The position numbers were made by a program, and so were the translations under genes. A DNA stretch of 64,000 nucleotides from Roseivivax sediminis (GTDB lineage Bacteria > Pseudomonadota > Alphaproteobacteria > Rhodobacterales > Rhodobacteraceae), in the NCBI RefSeq assembly GCF_900112685.1, contig NZ_FOMS01000001.1:372001-436000 (forward strand), given 5' to 3'. Under the pieces are notes generated by a model, which was not told the origin of the DNA, searched no databases, and was given only the letters and a program-made list of their open reading frames with translations. Of the stretch, positions 9,443 through 18,200 are shown piece by piece. Position 1 is the stretch's first letter; each line of letters begins with the position of its first letter.

Positions 9443-10087
9443 TCAGCCGGCCGACATGCCATGGGCTATCTTGCCGGCCTCGCGCGCAAGTACGGTCTGC
9501 ACCGCCGGATCGGCGGCAATCCTGTCGTGCAGCAACTTCACGTTCGGGTAGTCTTCGAGTCCGGTTGGCAGGAGCTTGTTCGCCCATCGGATCATCGGAA
9601 AGGCGTATGCGTCGATCACAGATCGGTCTCCACCGAGGATATAATTCCTGCGCACGAGCTGGCGCTCCAGGATGCCGAACTGCTTTGCGACTAGCGTGTG
9701 TCCTGCCTCGACGACCGCCTGACGGGCCGCGGCGCTCTTGTCGCTCGTGTAGCGACCAGGCATGAAGATCGGCCAGAAGGAGGCGTGAACGTCCGAGGTA
9801 AGGAAGGCTGACCACCGGTGCGCCTCTGCCCTGGCGCGTAAGCCTTCGCCGCCGGCAAGCCCGGCCTCCGGGTGCTTGGACACCAGGTAATCAAGGATGG
9901 CGCCGCACTGTGTCAGGAGCCACCCATCGTTTTCCTGAAGCGTTGGCACCGCGCCGGCGGGATTTACCGCCAAGAGATCGCTGGAACCGTACTTGACCCT
10001 GACGGCCTCGTAGGGTGCGCCAATCCATTCGAGAGCGATATGCGGCGCCAACGAACAGGCGCCCACGGCATAGTAGAGTGTCGGCAT
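9443..10087 (-). CDS. Glutathione S-transferase
   Basis: A 214-residue cytosolic GST. The thioredoxin-fold N-terminus shows LYYAVGACSLAPHIALEW, where the Cys/Ser dipeptide is the catalytic position in beta-class GSTs, and the cis-Pro segment NPAGAVPTLQ at about 48-57. The alpha-helical C-terminal domain carries YILGGDRSVIDAYAFPMIRW. It conjugates glutathione to electrophiles, in keeping with the detoxification-rich neighbourhood. It is transcribed as a single gene towards the AraC remnant. Confidence 0.9.
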   Translation of the reverse strand: MPTLYYAVGACSLAPHIALEWIGAPYEAVRVKYGSSDLLAVNPAGAVPTLQENDGWLLTQCGAILDYLVSKHPEAGLAGGEGLRARAEAHRWSAFLTSDVHASFWPIFMPGRYTSDKSAAARQAVVEAGHTLVAKQFGILERQLVRRNYILGGDRSVIDAYAFPMIRWANKLLPTGLEDYPNVKLLHDRIAADPAVQTVLAREAGKIAHGMSAG

Positions 10088-10218
10088 GATGTTTTATTTC
10101 CTTTGCTGTTCAACATCCGGCCATGAGGCGACAAGGTGCGTTCCCTCGAAAGCGAATTGGGGTTTGCCGGGCAAGTCCGTGCGCTCGATTCGCTACGGCA
10201 ATTCCCATTCGATAACCT

Positions 10219-10470
10219 CTAGGCCATATCGGACTTTTTCGTTTCGGAATCTCGTGCGGAGAAGGCAAAGGACTTTTCGTGCAGGACGGACTGAACGATG
10301 TTCGAGTGCCCCCTCAGCCATTGAACACCGGCTTCGCCTGCAAGCATGCCCAGAAGGCCGAGAAGCGCGATGATCGGTGGCGCCGGAGAACGAACGGCCA
10401 GAAGGCCGTAGATCACACCAATCCCGAGTCCGACGACCAAAGAAAGGATGTATGGTTGTATATTGCTCAT
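10219..10470 (-). CDS. XapX domain small membrane protein
   Basis: An 83-residue protein with two transmembrane helices. The sequence LSLVVGLGIGVIYGLLAVRSP followed by APPIIALLGLLGMLAGE is the XapX (DUF1427) signature: two small-residue helices linked by RSPAPP. The last 30 residues are hydrophilic. XapX function is unestablished; such proteins are often found next to isochorismatase-type hydrolases, as here, where one is divergent across a shared regulatory region. A conserved promoter element (10505-10569) lies upstream. Confidence 0.88.
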   Translation of the reverse strand: MSNIQPYILSLVVGLGIGVIYGLLAVRSPAPPIIALLGLLGMLAGEAGVQWLRGHSNIVQSVLHEKSFAFSARDSETKKSDMA

Positions 10471-10504
10471 TACTCAATGCCTTGCGGTGTTTCAGTTCGA
10501 ATTT

Positions 10505-10569
10505 GAAGTTAGCGGGTGGTCTTCCTTTCCGCGTCGCAAAGGCTGCCGCACTGGTGCCAATCTTGCTGC
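10505..10569 (-). promoter_or_regulatory. Shared AraC-type promoter element, copy C (xapX)
   Basis: On the minus strand AGCAAGATTGGCACCAG starts at 10567, GCGGCAGCCTTTGCG follows, and the -10-like GCTAACTTC begins at 10513, exactly 54 nt from the first base of the motif. The same layout occurs at 10850, 25803 and 30384. The xapX start codon is 43 bases further. Confidence 0.75.
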
Positions 10570-10847
10570 TTTTTCGCTCTCCGTTTTCAAAGTCGGAACC
10601 GCGGAAATATTGCGGAAACGATCCACGACCCTGACAGTTGGCGTCGCTTCTTGCGCGACGGCGAACGTTCCGGGTCCCCGGCCGCACCCGACGCACCCGT
10701 GATCCCTGTCAAATTTCGGTCTGGTAAGGAGCGACTTGTGTCGTGCCTGCGCAGCCGGGAACGGCTGGGTTCGGCGCGGGCAGCCGTCTGCCCGCAGCTT
10801 GGTACGGCCCGCACATCTGCCAACACGATCGCGCGCCGCCCGACGCA
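10570..10847. other. Intergenic region between divergent promoter elements, nothing recognised
   Basis: This stretch lies between the xapX promoter element and that of the divergent YcaC-like hydrolase. The open frame of the hydrolase extends through it, but the translation has no family resemblance. No other binding site was recognised. Confidence 0.4.
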
Positions 10848-10912
10848 ACAGCAAGATCGGCACCAGCGCGGCAGCTTCTGCGCCGCGCGGCTCGGACGCG
10901 CTTGCTATCTAT
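10848..10912 (+). promoter_or_regulatory. Shared AraC-type promoter element, copy A (YcaC-like hydrolase)
   Basis: AGCAAGATCGGCACCAG starts at 10850, GCGGCAGCTTCTGCG follows, and the -10-like GCTATCTAT begins at 10904, 54 nt downstream. Copy B at 25803 is alignable over about 85 bases, including the stretch TTTGATGCAAG just before the ribosome binding site region. The start codon of the hydrolase lies at 10957. Confidence 0.78.
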
Positions 10913-10956
10913 CTCTCGGAACCGGGCCCCGCCCCTTTGATGCAAGGACAACCCCC

Positions 10957-11610
10957 ATGACCATCCGCAACGGCCTCGACTCGCTTCTTCGCCCCGAAGA
11001 CTCGGTCCTCGTGCTCATCGACCACCAGCCCTACCAGCTTGCCAACCTGAACAGCCACGACCCGCACATGGTGGTGAACAACACCACCGCGCTGGCCAAG
11101 TGCGCCAAGGTGTTCGGCGTGCCCACGATCCTGACCAGCGTTATCGCCGACCGGGGCGGCGCGATCTTCCCCCATGTCACCGAGGTTTTCCCCGGCCAGG
11201 AGGTGATCGACCGCACCACGATCAACACCTGGGAGGATCCCAAGGTCGTCGACGCGGTCAGCGCGACCGGGCGCAAGCAACTGATCATCGCCGGTCTCTG
11301 GACCGAGATCTGCGTGGCGATGCCCGCGCTGCAGGCCGCCGGCGAAGGCTGGGACGTCACCGTGATCACCGATGCGTCGGGTGGCACGTCGCTCGAGGCC
11401 CACGAGGTCGCCATCCAGCGCATGATCGCGGGCGGCATCAACATGATGACGTGGCTGGCTCTGGCCTCCGAATGGCAGCGCGACTGGGCCCGCACCACAA
11501 CCGCGACCGCCCTGAACGACGCCCTCCGGGACCATCTCGGCGGGAGCGCCATCGCCTATCTCTGGGAGCAGCAGCTGCTCAACACCCCGGTGCCCGCCAA
11601 GGTGGCGTGA
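10957..11610 (+). CDS. Isochorismatase-fold hydrolase, YcaC-like (second paralogue)
   Basis: A 217-residue cysteine hydrolase of the YcaC group. The catalytic set is Asp in VLVLIDHQPYQ (about 22), Lys in TWEDPKVVDAV (about 89) and Cys in IIAGLWTEICVAM (about 117), and ITDASGGTSLEAHE is the family's C-terminal signature. The chosen start MTIRNGLDS follows GCAAGGACAACCCCC and is where homology begins; the same frame is open further upstream. Its promoter carries the shared AraC-type element and diverges from xapX. It is not a recent duplicate of the gene at 6817, as the two sequences differ widely outside the motifs. Confidence 0.9.
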   Translation: MTIRNGLDSLLRPEDSVLVLIDHQPYQLANLNSHDPHMVVNNTTALAKCAKVFGVPTILTSVIADRGGAIFPHVTEVFPGQEVIDRTTINTWEDPKVVDAVSATGRKQLIIAGLWTEICVAMPALQAAGEGWDVTVITDASGGTSLEAHEVAIQRMIAGGINMMTWLALASEWQRDWARTTTATALNDALRDHLGGSAIAYLWEQQLLNTPVPAKVA

Positions 11611-11837
11611 GCTCCGGCCGGGGCGGGAGGCCGTGGGTGCGAAGTTCGGACCGGCCTTCGCCTTCCGCTCCGGCGCAAGCGGAACAAGTTCAGCGCGACA
11701 CCGACGTCATGATCGCCAGGTCCCTGCCCTGTCCCGGAACTACGAACAGGTGCCTTGATTTGCCGCCGGTAGGCGAGCGCTCGATGCAGCGTTCGGGCCG
11801 TCCGGCTTCCTTTCCAAATCCTTGACTCGGAGCGACA

Positions 11838-12470
11838 ATGGAAGTCCCTGCCTATGCCACCTTCGTGATAGTCAGCGCAGTCCAATCCGCGACGCCCGGC
11901 CCATCCACCTTGTTCATCGTGAACAATGCGATCGCCTACGGTTGGCGCCGCGCTCTGAGTGCGCTGAGCGGCGATCTGGTCGCGATCGCCACGCTCGCCA
12001 CACTTTCCGTCCTGGGGTTGGGCGTTCTTCTCGAGACTTACCCAGCGGCCCTTCTCGCACTCCGCCTGGCCGGCGCGGCCTACATCATCTGGCTCGGGTC
12101 GACCTTCTTCCGCCCCAGGCCACTGCATGACCGAACCGAGGTTACCGAAACGGCGTACGTCCGGAGCGGGGTGGTGCTCTGGCTTCACTCATTCGGAGTG
12201 GGCATCAGCAACCCCAAGGCCGTTCTATTCTTCGCGGCGCTGTTTCCCCAATTTCTCCCGGCAGACAGCGGTACAGCTACCCTTGCGCTTCTGGTTCTCA
12301 CGTTCGTGGTCGTGAAATTCGTGGTTCTCGGGGGCTACGCTCTCGGAGCCCGACACGTTCTCCGAATGATTCACAAGCCCGAACACGCCAGACGCGGACG
12401 CATGCTGACAGGCATCATCTTCATGGTGTTCGGAGCCCTGATGATCTGGTCCGCGCTTACGGCCGCATGA
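11838..12470 (+). CDS. LysE/RhtB family exporter
   Basis: A 210-residue inner-membrane protein with about six hydrophobic segments. The N-terminal TPGPSTLFIVNNAIAYGWRRAL is the LysE/RhtB signature, and GISNPKAVLFFAALFPQFL marks the central conserved loop. Members export amino acids such as homoserine, threonine or lysine; the substrate here is unknown. It lies 227 bases after the YcaC-like gene with no evident promoter, so co-transcription is possible, and 93 bases before the MoaF/SnoaL gene. Confidence 0.9.
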   Translation: MEVPAYATFVIVSAVQSATPGPSTLFIVNNAIAYGWRRALSALSGDLVAIATLATLSVLGLGVLLETYPAALLALRLAGAAYIIWLGSTFFRPRPLHDRTEVTETAYVRSGVVLWLHSFGVGISNPKAVLFFAALFPQFLPADSGTATLALLVLTFVVVKFVVLGGYALGARHVLRMIHKPEHARRGRMLTGIIFMVFGALMIWSALTAA

Positions 12471-12563
12471 CGCGACCCGACCCGGCCGGTCGGTTTTCCA
12501 TGAACGCCGGCGCCGACGGGCCGTGCGGCCGGGACCCCGCCGTCTCAAAGGAGCTACACGGAC

Positions 12564-13343
12564 ATGACCCTCGATCTCTTCCCGGCAGGACTGGAAATGG
12601 AGGTGTCCTATCCGGATTTTCGGGCGCGCTTGAAGCTCCTGTCCGCAAAGCAACTGGAGTTCGAAATAAGCGAGGGCCCGTTCGCCCGAAGCGAAACCGT
12701 CGATATCGAGGTCAAGCCGCTCGGCAACGGCATATTCGCCGTCAGCTGGCAGGAGACGGACGGTGCGACCGTCACGAACGTTCAGGACTTCGATCGCGGG
12801 GCCGTGCACTCCTTCGCCACGCTGCCCGACGGCCGTTTCCTTCGCATGACAGGGACGCTGGTCATCACCAGGCCCGCCGACCGGAACACCGACGCACGCC
12901 CCCAACGCAACAAGGCGCTCGTGCTGGAGGCGATGACGTCGCTCTTCCAGCGCCACGACACCTCCGCGGTCAAGCGGCTGTATGTCAGGGAGTACATCCA
13001 GCACAATCCGAACATCCCCCAGGGCCGCGACGCGTTGCAGAGCATCGTCGAGTCCCTTTCGCCCGCGGTGCACTACGAGCCCGGCCTGATCGTCGCGGAA
13101 GACGATCTTGTCGCCATCCACGGCCGGATCCGCGGATGGGGCGACGCGCCCCAGGTGGTGATCGACCTCTTCCGGGTCGAGGGCGGCAAGCTGGCCGAAC
13201 ACTGGGACGTCCTGCAAGACGAGATCCCCGCACAGTCCGGGGCGGCGGGCCTCCCCATGTTCGATCCCGGCGAGGCCGTGCATCGTCCCGGACCGGTGCA
13301 GCCCTATTCCCGGGATGGCAGGTCCGGCCTAGACAGGTCGTGA
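12564..13343 (+). CDS. MoaF-like / SnoaL-like fusion protein
   Basis: A 259-residue two-domain protein. Residues about 1-95 resemble the lipocalin-like MoaF/MoaF-related fold (LEMEVSYPDFRARLKLLS, then GIFAVSWQE and a beta-strand-rich run ending in LRMTGTLVI). Residues about 110-225 are a SnoaL/NTF2-like cone: VLEAMTSLFQRHDTSAVKRL, YVREYIQHNPNIPQGRDAL and DLFRVEGGKLAEHWDVLQ are typical. SnoaL-like proteins bind hydrophobic or aromatic ligands and some catalyse cyclisation or isomerisation. The fusion suggests a carrier or isomerase for a small aromatic compound, which is inference. The last 25 residues look unstructured. Confidence 0.75.
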   Translation: MTLDLFPAGLEMEVSYPDFRARLKLLSAKQLEFEISEGPFARSETVDIEVKPLGNGIFAVSWQETDGATVTNVQDFDRGAVHSFATLPDGRFLRMTGTLVITRPADRNTDARPQRNKALVLEAMTSLFQRHDTSAVKRLYVREYIQHNPNIPQGRDALQSIVESLSPAVHYEPGLIVAEDDLVAIHGRIRGWGDAPQVVIDLFRVEGGKLAEHWDVLQDEIPAQSGAAGLPMFDPGEAVHRPGPVQPYSRDGRSGLDRS

Positions 13344-13553
13344 CCGGCTGGGAGGTTCATCGTGGCTTTCCCGTCGGTCCCGAGATGCAATTCTGCTGCC
13401 GCAAGGGATTGGTTCCACTACCGGACCGGCGACGGTCGCGAAGTCGCTGGGGTCGTCGTGTATCTCCGAGCGGCCGGACCGGACAACGCCGCTGCTTACC
13501 GAAAGACACGACTACGATCATCAAGAGATGAAAACGAACGAGGCAGTTTATGA

Positions 13554-13979
13554 ATGCCACTGCGCGCCGTGCCCGAAACGCTGACCTGGCCGGAGCCCGA
13601 TCGTATTCATTTTACGCCGGCGGCCGCCGTTCCTATCTCGTTCGGCACGGCACATCATTTCCCTTTCGCGCGCGGGCGTTTGCAGCCTGATGAAGTGGTG
13701 CTGGTGCAGGGTGCACCGGAGGCTTGGGTTCTGGCCACGATACAATTGGCAATGCATGCTGGCGCCAAGGTGATCGGCTTTGCAAGCGAGGCCTGCCGTG
13801 TGGCGCGCCTGACCGAGCTTGGCGCCGATCATGTGATCGATCACCGCAATGCGGAGGTCGCCCGAGCGGTGCTCGACCTGACCAGGATGCTTGCGCGGAT
13901 CTCGTGGTCGATCCCTTGGGATCGACTTTGCCGACGTCGCTTAGAGCGCTTGTACCCGAAGTTCGAGCGATCTTTGTAG
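13554..13979 (+). pseudogene. Remnant of zinc-type/quinone oxidoreductase (MDR family)
   Basis: The frame contains the middle part of a medium-chain dehydrogenase: LTWPEPDRIHFTPAAAVPISFGTAHH, then the nucleotide-binding strand DEVVLVQGAPEAWVLATIQLA (the usual GAAGGVG loop is eroded) and AKVIGFASEACRVARLTELGAD. The GroES-like N-terminal domain and the C-terminal third are missing, and after VLDLT the frame loses similarity. No start codon has a good ribosome binding site. It is a decayed fragment. Confidence 0.72.
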
Positions 13980-14505
13980 GCGATGCAGGAGGCGGAGACT
14001 TGCCCGTATTCCTCTGGCCGCGTTGCAGAGGAACCAGACGCTTTCTTGGCGTCTTCACGGGAACGCAGTTTGCCAAGCCAGCCAGAGTTTTCTTCCACGG
14101 TCGAGACGGTGCTTTCTGATGTTGCGGCCGGAAAGCTGTAGGTGCTGATAGCTCGGCAATTCTCCCTGCCGAAAGCTTCTGAAGCACATGACCATGCTGA
14201 ACGCGGCAAGCCGCTCGTCCGTGTTGCGCTGGTTCCGTAGCGTCTGTGAGGCAGTCTCTCGCCACCCTCCAGCGACCCAGCTTATTGTCTTGCCCCTCTC
14301 CCGAAGCTTGGAACCGGCCAGAGTGAGCTTTTTCCGGCCAGGACGCGCCATCCTTGGAGGGGGCCTTGGCTGATACAGCGCAGGTCCCGGGGCGCGACCG
14401 TCGAGCTTGGAAGTTTCAGATCCGGGCGGCCTGGAGTTCGGGGCAGCCAAACATGCAGGACCAACGCCTACGAGGCACCTCATCCGATCCCGGTCTTCCT
14501 TGGCG
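13980..14505. other. Gene-free stretch of 526 bases
   Basis: Six-frame reading shows no recognisable domain. Minus-strand frames give basic, low-information peptides. It lies between a decayed dehydrogenase and the M20 peptidase and may hold further decayed sequence. Confidence 0.4.
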
Positions 14506-15900
14506 TCAAGATGCGGAGCCGCCACGAATCTCGCCGAAAATGCGGATCCAGCTCCGTGTGCCGCGGTGTAAACGCTCGACATCGTAATGCTCGTCAGGCG
14601 CGTGGATTGCATCGCTTTCAAGGATGAAGCCCAACACCACGCAATCCAGCCCAAGCCCGTCGTTGAGCGCGCCGACAACGGGAATTGCTCCGCCCGTGCC
14701 CTTCAAAACCGCAGGCCGACCCCACTCCGCCTCAAGTCCACGCGCGGCTGCGACAAGGAACGGGTTGGACTCCGACAGATGAACGGCCGCATTGCCCTCC
14801 GGCCCTTCGAATTCGACACTGCACCCGTCGGGAACCCTGCCCGACACGAAATTGCGGAACCGGTTCCTGACCGTTTCGGGGCTCTGTCCGGCCACCAGCC
14901 GGAAGGTCAGACGCGCTGTCGCCGAGCCGGGAAGCACCGAACGCCCCCCGGGCCCCTGGTTCCCGCCCGTAATACCGTTGAAATCGACCGCGGGCCGGCC
15001 CCACATCGCCTCTATCGCGGTATAGCCGTCTTCAATGACGCCCCCGGCAAGGCTGACCCCTCCCGAAGCGTCAAGCTCGTTCGACAACTCGCGCCAGCGT
15101 GTGCGCTGGCTTTCCGTGAGGTCGGCGACATCATCGTAGAACCCGTCGATTGCCACCCGGCCCTTTTCGTCGTGGAGGGAGGAGAGGATCTTGCTGAGAA
15201 TGCGGATCGGATTGGCGGCGGCCGCGCCATAGTGGCCGGAGTGCAGGTCGGGATTCGGCGCATTGATGGTCACGGTCTCGTGCACCAACCCCTTGAGCTG
15301 GGTGGTAATGGAGGGCCGGGTCGGGGACCACATGTCGCTGTCGCAGATGAACGCAACGTCGCAGTGCAACTCCTCGCCATGCTGTTCGAGGAATGCGCCG
15401 AGGCTGGGCGATCCCATCTCCTCTTCCCCTTCGAGCACAATCACGATCTCAGCGGGAAAGGCGCCGTTGGCCGCTTTCCACGCCCTGAGCGCCTCTATGA
15501 AGGACCAAAGCTGGCTCTTGCTGTCAGAGGCCCCGCGCCCGTAAAATCGGCGCGCGCCATCCTCTTCCACAATCTCGGGCGCGAACGGATCATGTGTCCA
15601 CGCCTCGCGGGGGGCGACAGGCTGCACATCGTAGTGGCCGTAGAAAAGCAACCGTTTGCCACCCTCCTTCGCGCCCTCGGACCGTGCCAGCACAACGGGA
15701 TTGCAGGCCGTTTCCACGACGCGGGAGGAAAAGCCGATAGCCGTCAGCGCGTCGTCCAGCCACGTGGCGGCGCGGGCGATACCTGCCTTGCCCGCGTCTT
15801 CGCCCGAAACGGACGGGATCGAAATCAGCTCCAGCAGATCGGCAACTGCAGTGTCGAGATTGGCGTCGACCTCCCTCAGCGCGCGTTCGATTTCCGACAC
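14506..15900 (-). CDS. M20 family metallopeptidase (dipeptidase-type)
   Basis: A 464-residue cytoplasmic di-zinc peptidase. Metal ligands are visible: His/Asp in LLFYGHYDVQPV (about 90), the catalytic and bridging Glu pair in LEGEEEMGS (about 153), Asp in ICDSDMW (about 188) and the late His in IHAPDEHYDVERL. SGHYGAAAANP and ITGGNQGPGGRSVLPG mark the dimerisation lid. It is close to carnosinase/DUG1-type dipeptidases. The start is GTG with AAAGGACG upstream. It lies 86 bases after the C-S lyase gene and is probably co-transcribed, suggesting release of an amino acid from a peptide or amide. Confidence 0.9.
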   Translation of the reverse strand: MSEIERALREVDANLDTAVADLLELISIPSVSGEDAGKAGIARAATWLDDALTAIGFSSRVVETACNPVVLARSEGAKEGGKRLLFYGHYDVQPVAPREAWTHDPFAPEIVEEDGARRFYGRGASDSKSQLWSFIEALRAWKAANGAFPAEIVIVLEGEEEMGSPSLGAFLEQHGEELHCDVAFICDSDMWSPTRPSITTQLKGLVHETVTINAPNPDLHSGHYGAAAANPIRILSKILSSLHDEKGRVAIDGFYDDVADLTESQRTRWRELSNELDASGGVSLAGGVIEDGYTAIEAMWGRPAVDFNGITGGNQGPGGRSVLPGSATARLTFRLVAGQSPETVRNRFRNFVSGRVPDGCSVEFEGPEGNAAVHLSESNPFLVAAARGLEAEWGRPAVLKGTGGAIPVVGALNDGLGLDCVVLGFILESDAIHAPDEHYDVERLHRGTRSWIRIFGEIRGGSAS

Positions 15901-15986
15901 GTCAAACGTCCTTTCCGCGTATCATTGCGGTGAGCGCCGCCGCGAAGCGACGTGACACCACTCGAATGTGTCGGCGAGCCCCCCTG

Positions 15987-17183
15987 TCACTCGGCCGCGT
16001 CCCCCGCGGCACTGAGGCGCCGCAGCGCGGTCAGCATACGCTCCAGATCCGCCCAGAGCTCCCCTTCGTCTTCCAGCCCGATCGATATCCGCAGGATCAC
16101 GTCGGGCTCCTGCCAGCGCGTGGCGCTCCGGCTGGCCCCGATCGACATCGGCGCGGCCAGGCTCCGCGTGCCGCCCCAGGACGCGCCGATGGCGAACAGG
16201 CTCAGATGATCGAGCGCGCGCCAGACATGCGGGGCGACACATTCAGGGAAGGTCAGGGAAAAGACACCGCTGCTGCCCAGAAAATCGCGCTTGAAGATCT
16301 CATGTCCCGCCATCGTCGGAAGCCCCGGAAAAAGCACCCTGCCGATCGCGCGGTGGCCGGAAAGCCGCTCGGCGAACCGCTGTGCCACGGCCCCGCAATG
16401 CCGCAGTCGCATCCCCAGCGTCTCGAACCCTCTCAAGACAAGAGAGGCATCATCCGGTGAGGCACCTATACCAAAACGGCCGAACATCTTCTTCAGCGGC
16501 TGCGCCAGATCGGGATCGCGAACGGATATCGATCCCATCAGCACATCCGAATGGCCCGAAACGTATTTCGTAAGCGCCTCCGTGACGATGTCCGCCCCGA
16601 GCGCCAGAGGTTTCAGGTTCAGCGGCGTGGCCCATGTATTGTCTACCGCCAACAGGGCCCTGGCCTCGTGCGTCAGCGCCGCCGCTGCGGGAATATCCAT
16701 CAGCTCCATCGTCGTGGAGCCGGGGCTTTCACACCAGACGAGCCGCGTTTCGCTTCGGATTCGCGCCTCCAGATCGCCGAGATCCGTCGGGTCGAAAAAA
16801 TCGAGCGTGATCCCCATCCTTGCCAGGTCGGACAGGGCGAAATCCCGCATTGGCGGATAGACCGTATCGGCCAGCAGAATGTGGTCCCCCTTGTTCAGGA
16901 AGGCCACCGCTGCCAGCGCGTTGGCTGCCTGCCCGGAAGGCGCTAGAAACGTGCCCGCGGCCTGCTCGAGCTGCGTCAGTTTCTCCTCCAGCGTCCGCGT
17001 CGTCGGGGTCCCGTAAAGACCGTAGGAATACCCCTTCTCGCCACGCTCGCCCCTTTCGGCGTAGGCCGCAGCATCCTCGAAAAGGATCGTCGACGCGCGA
17101 TGAACGCCAATGCCGATCGGCTCGAACCCCTCCGTCGCCACACGTGGGGTCAGGACACATCGTGTCAGATCGGTGGGTGCCAT
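15987..17183 (-). CDS. Cys/Met-metabolism PLP enzyme, cystathionine beta-lyase-like
   Basis: A 398-residue trans-sulfuration enzyme. The PLP-binding lysine is in TEALTKYVSGHSDVLMGS (about residue 211), the substrate-side segment GYSYGLYGTPTTRTLEEKL lies near 50-70, and the PLP-contacting stretch APSGQAANALAAVAF near 82. The order and the WGGTRSL motif near the C-terminus fit MetC-like C-S lyases; a gamma-lyase cannot be excluded. It is divergent from a LysR regulator and upstream of the M20 peptidase. With the neighbouring polar amino-acid transporter it suggests catabolism of a sulfur amino acid or derivative (inference). Confidence 0.88.
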   Translation of the reverse strand: MAPTDLTRCVLTPRVATEGFEPIGIGVHRASTILFEDAAAYAERGERGEKGYSYGLYGTPTTRTLEEKLTQLEQAAGTFLAPSGQAANALAAVAFLNKGDHILLADTVYPPMRDFALSDLARMGITLDFFDPTDLGDLEARIRSETRLVWCESPGSTTMELMDIPAAAALTHEARALLAVDNTWATPLNLKPLALGADIVTEALTKYVSGHSDVLMGSISVRDPDLAQPLKKMFGRFGIGASPDDASLVLRGFETLGMRLRHCGAVAQRFAERLSGHRAIGRVLFPGLPTMAGHEIFKRDFLGSSGVFSLTFPECVAPHVWRALDHLSLFAIGASWGGTRSLAAPMSIGASRSATRWQEPDVILRISIGLEDEGELWADLERMLTALRRLSAAGDAAE

Positions 17184-17280
17184 CGTTTCTTACCTTCTAC
17201 AACGCGCAGTGTATGCGTTGACGTTATTGCCGCTATCGGTATTATTCGTTCCGCTCTTGATTGCCCGGAGGCTCTGGATC
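17184..17280. promoter_or_regulatory. Divergent promoter region between C-S lyase and LysR genes
   Basis: This 97-base spacer serves both genes. An imperfect dyad TGCCGCTATCGGTA at 17228-17241 is a candidate LysR-type site, but the symmetry is weak. The ribosome binding sites are AGAAGGTAAG for the lyase and CCCGGAGGC for the regulator. Confidence 0.35.
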
Positions 17281-18192
17281 ATGAACCTGCGTCAGATCGA
17301 GGTTTTCCGGGCCGTCGTGACCAGCGGCACGACCTCGCGCGCCGCCGAAGTGCTGAGGATCTCGCAGCCCTCCGTCAGCAAGACGATCATGGATCTCGAA
17401 CGTTCGATCGGTTTTCCCGTCTTCGACCGGATCAAGGGCCGTTTGCGACCGACCGCCGAGGGTCAGCTTTTCTTCCGCGAGGTCGAGCACACCTTCCAAG
17501 GTCTCGCTCATCTTCGTGGCGCCGCCGCTCGAATCCGGGATTTCGGGTCCGGAGAGTTGCGTGTGGCGTCGCTGTCGGCCCTGTCCACCAACGTCATGCC
17601 CCACGCATTGTCCGCGCTGATGTCGAAAAATCCCGGTGTTGCGATCACCTTTCAGACGAACCTGTCCTCCGTGGTCAGGGACCACGTCGCATCCGGCCAG
17701 TTCGATGTGGGCGTCGTGTCCGACGAGATCGACAAGACCGGTGTCGAGATCCGTCCCTTCGCCCGCTTCCGCGCGTGGCTTGCGGTCCCCGAAGGCCATC
17801 CGCTCGAGGCGCACGCCGTCATCCGGCCGGCTGATCTCGTCAATCAGCCATTCATCGCACTTTCGCCCGAGGACACCACGCGTCAGCAGGCTGAAACCGC
17901 TCTCGCTGCCGAAAACGTCAAGCTGAGCATCATTCTGGAAACGCCCTATGCCACGACGATCTGCGCGATGGTGGCCGCGGGCCTGGGGGTAGGATTGGTC
18001 GATCCCCTGACCGCCGAGTTGTTCAAGGGGCGCGGGCTGGTACTGCGCCCGTTCGAGCCAGAAGTGCATTTCCGGACGCTCGTGATCCTGCCGCCGCACC
18101 GCCCCGCGTCGCGCATCGTCGAGGACTTCATCATCGAACTGTTCCGCACCCTGGAAGAGGACGGAAAGTTCGGCGGCGGCTTCTGCTGCTGA
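17281..18192 (+). CDS. LysR-family transcriptional regulator
   Basis: A 303-residue regulator. The N-terminal winged helix is canonical: MNLRQIEVFRAVVTSGTTSR and AEVLRISQPSVSKTIMDLE. A two-subdomain periplasmic-binding-like effector domain follows (GELRVASLSALSTNVMP, IALSPEDTTRQQAE, GLGVGLVDPLTAE). Divergent placement from the C-S lyase gene implies it controls that unit and possibly the convergent amino-acid ABC transporter, 8 bases away. Upstream in-frame starts lie inside the lyase coding region and are unlikely. Confidence 0.92.
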   Translation: MNLRQIEVFRAVVTSGTTSRAAEVLRISQPSVSKTIMDLERSIGFPVFDRIKGRLRPTAEGQLFFREVEHTFQGLAHLRGAAARIRDFGSGELRVASLSALSTNVMPHALSALMSKNPGVAITFQTNLSSVVRDHVASGQFDVGVVSDEIDKTGVEIRPFARFRAWLAVPEGHPLEAHAVIRPADLVNQPFIALSPEDTTRQQAETALAAENVKLSIILETPYATTICAMVAAGLGVGLVDPLTAELFKGRGLVLRPFEPEVHFRTLVILPPHRPASRIVEDFIIELFRTLEEDGKFGGGFCC

Positions 18193-18200
18193 CAGCATCT

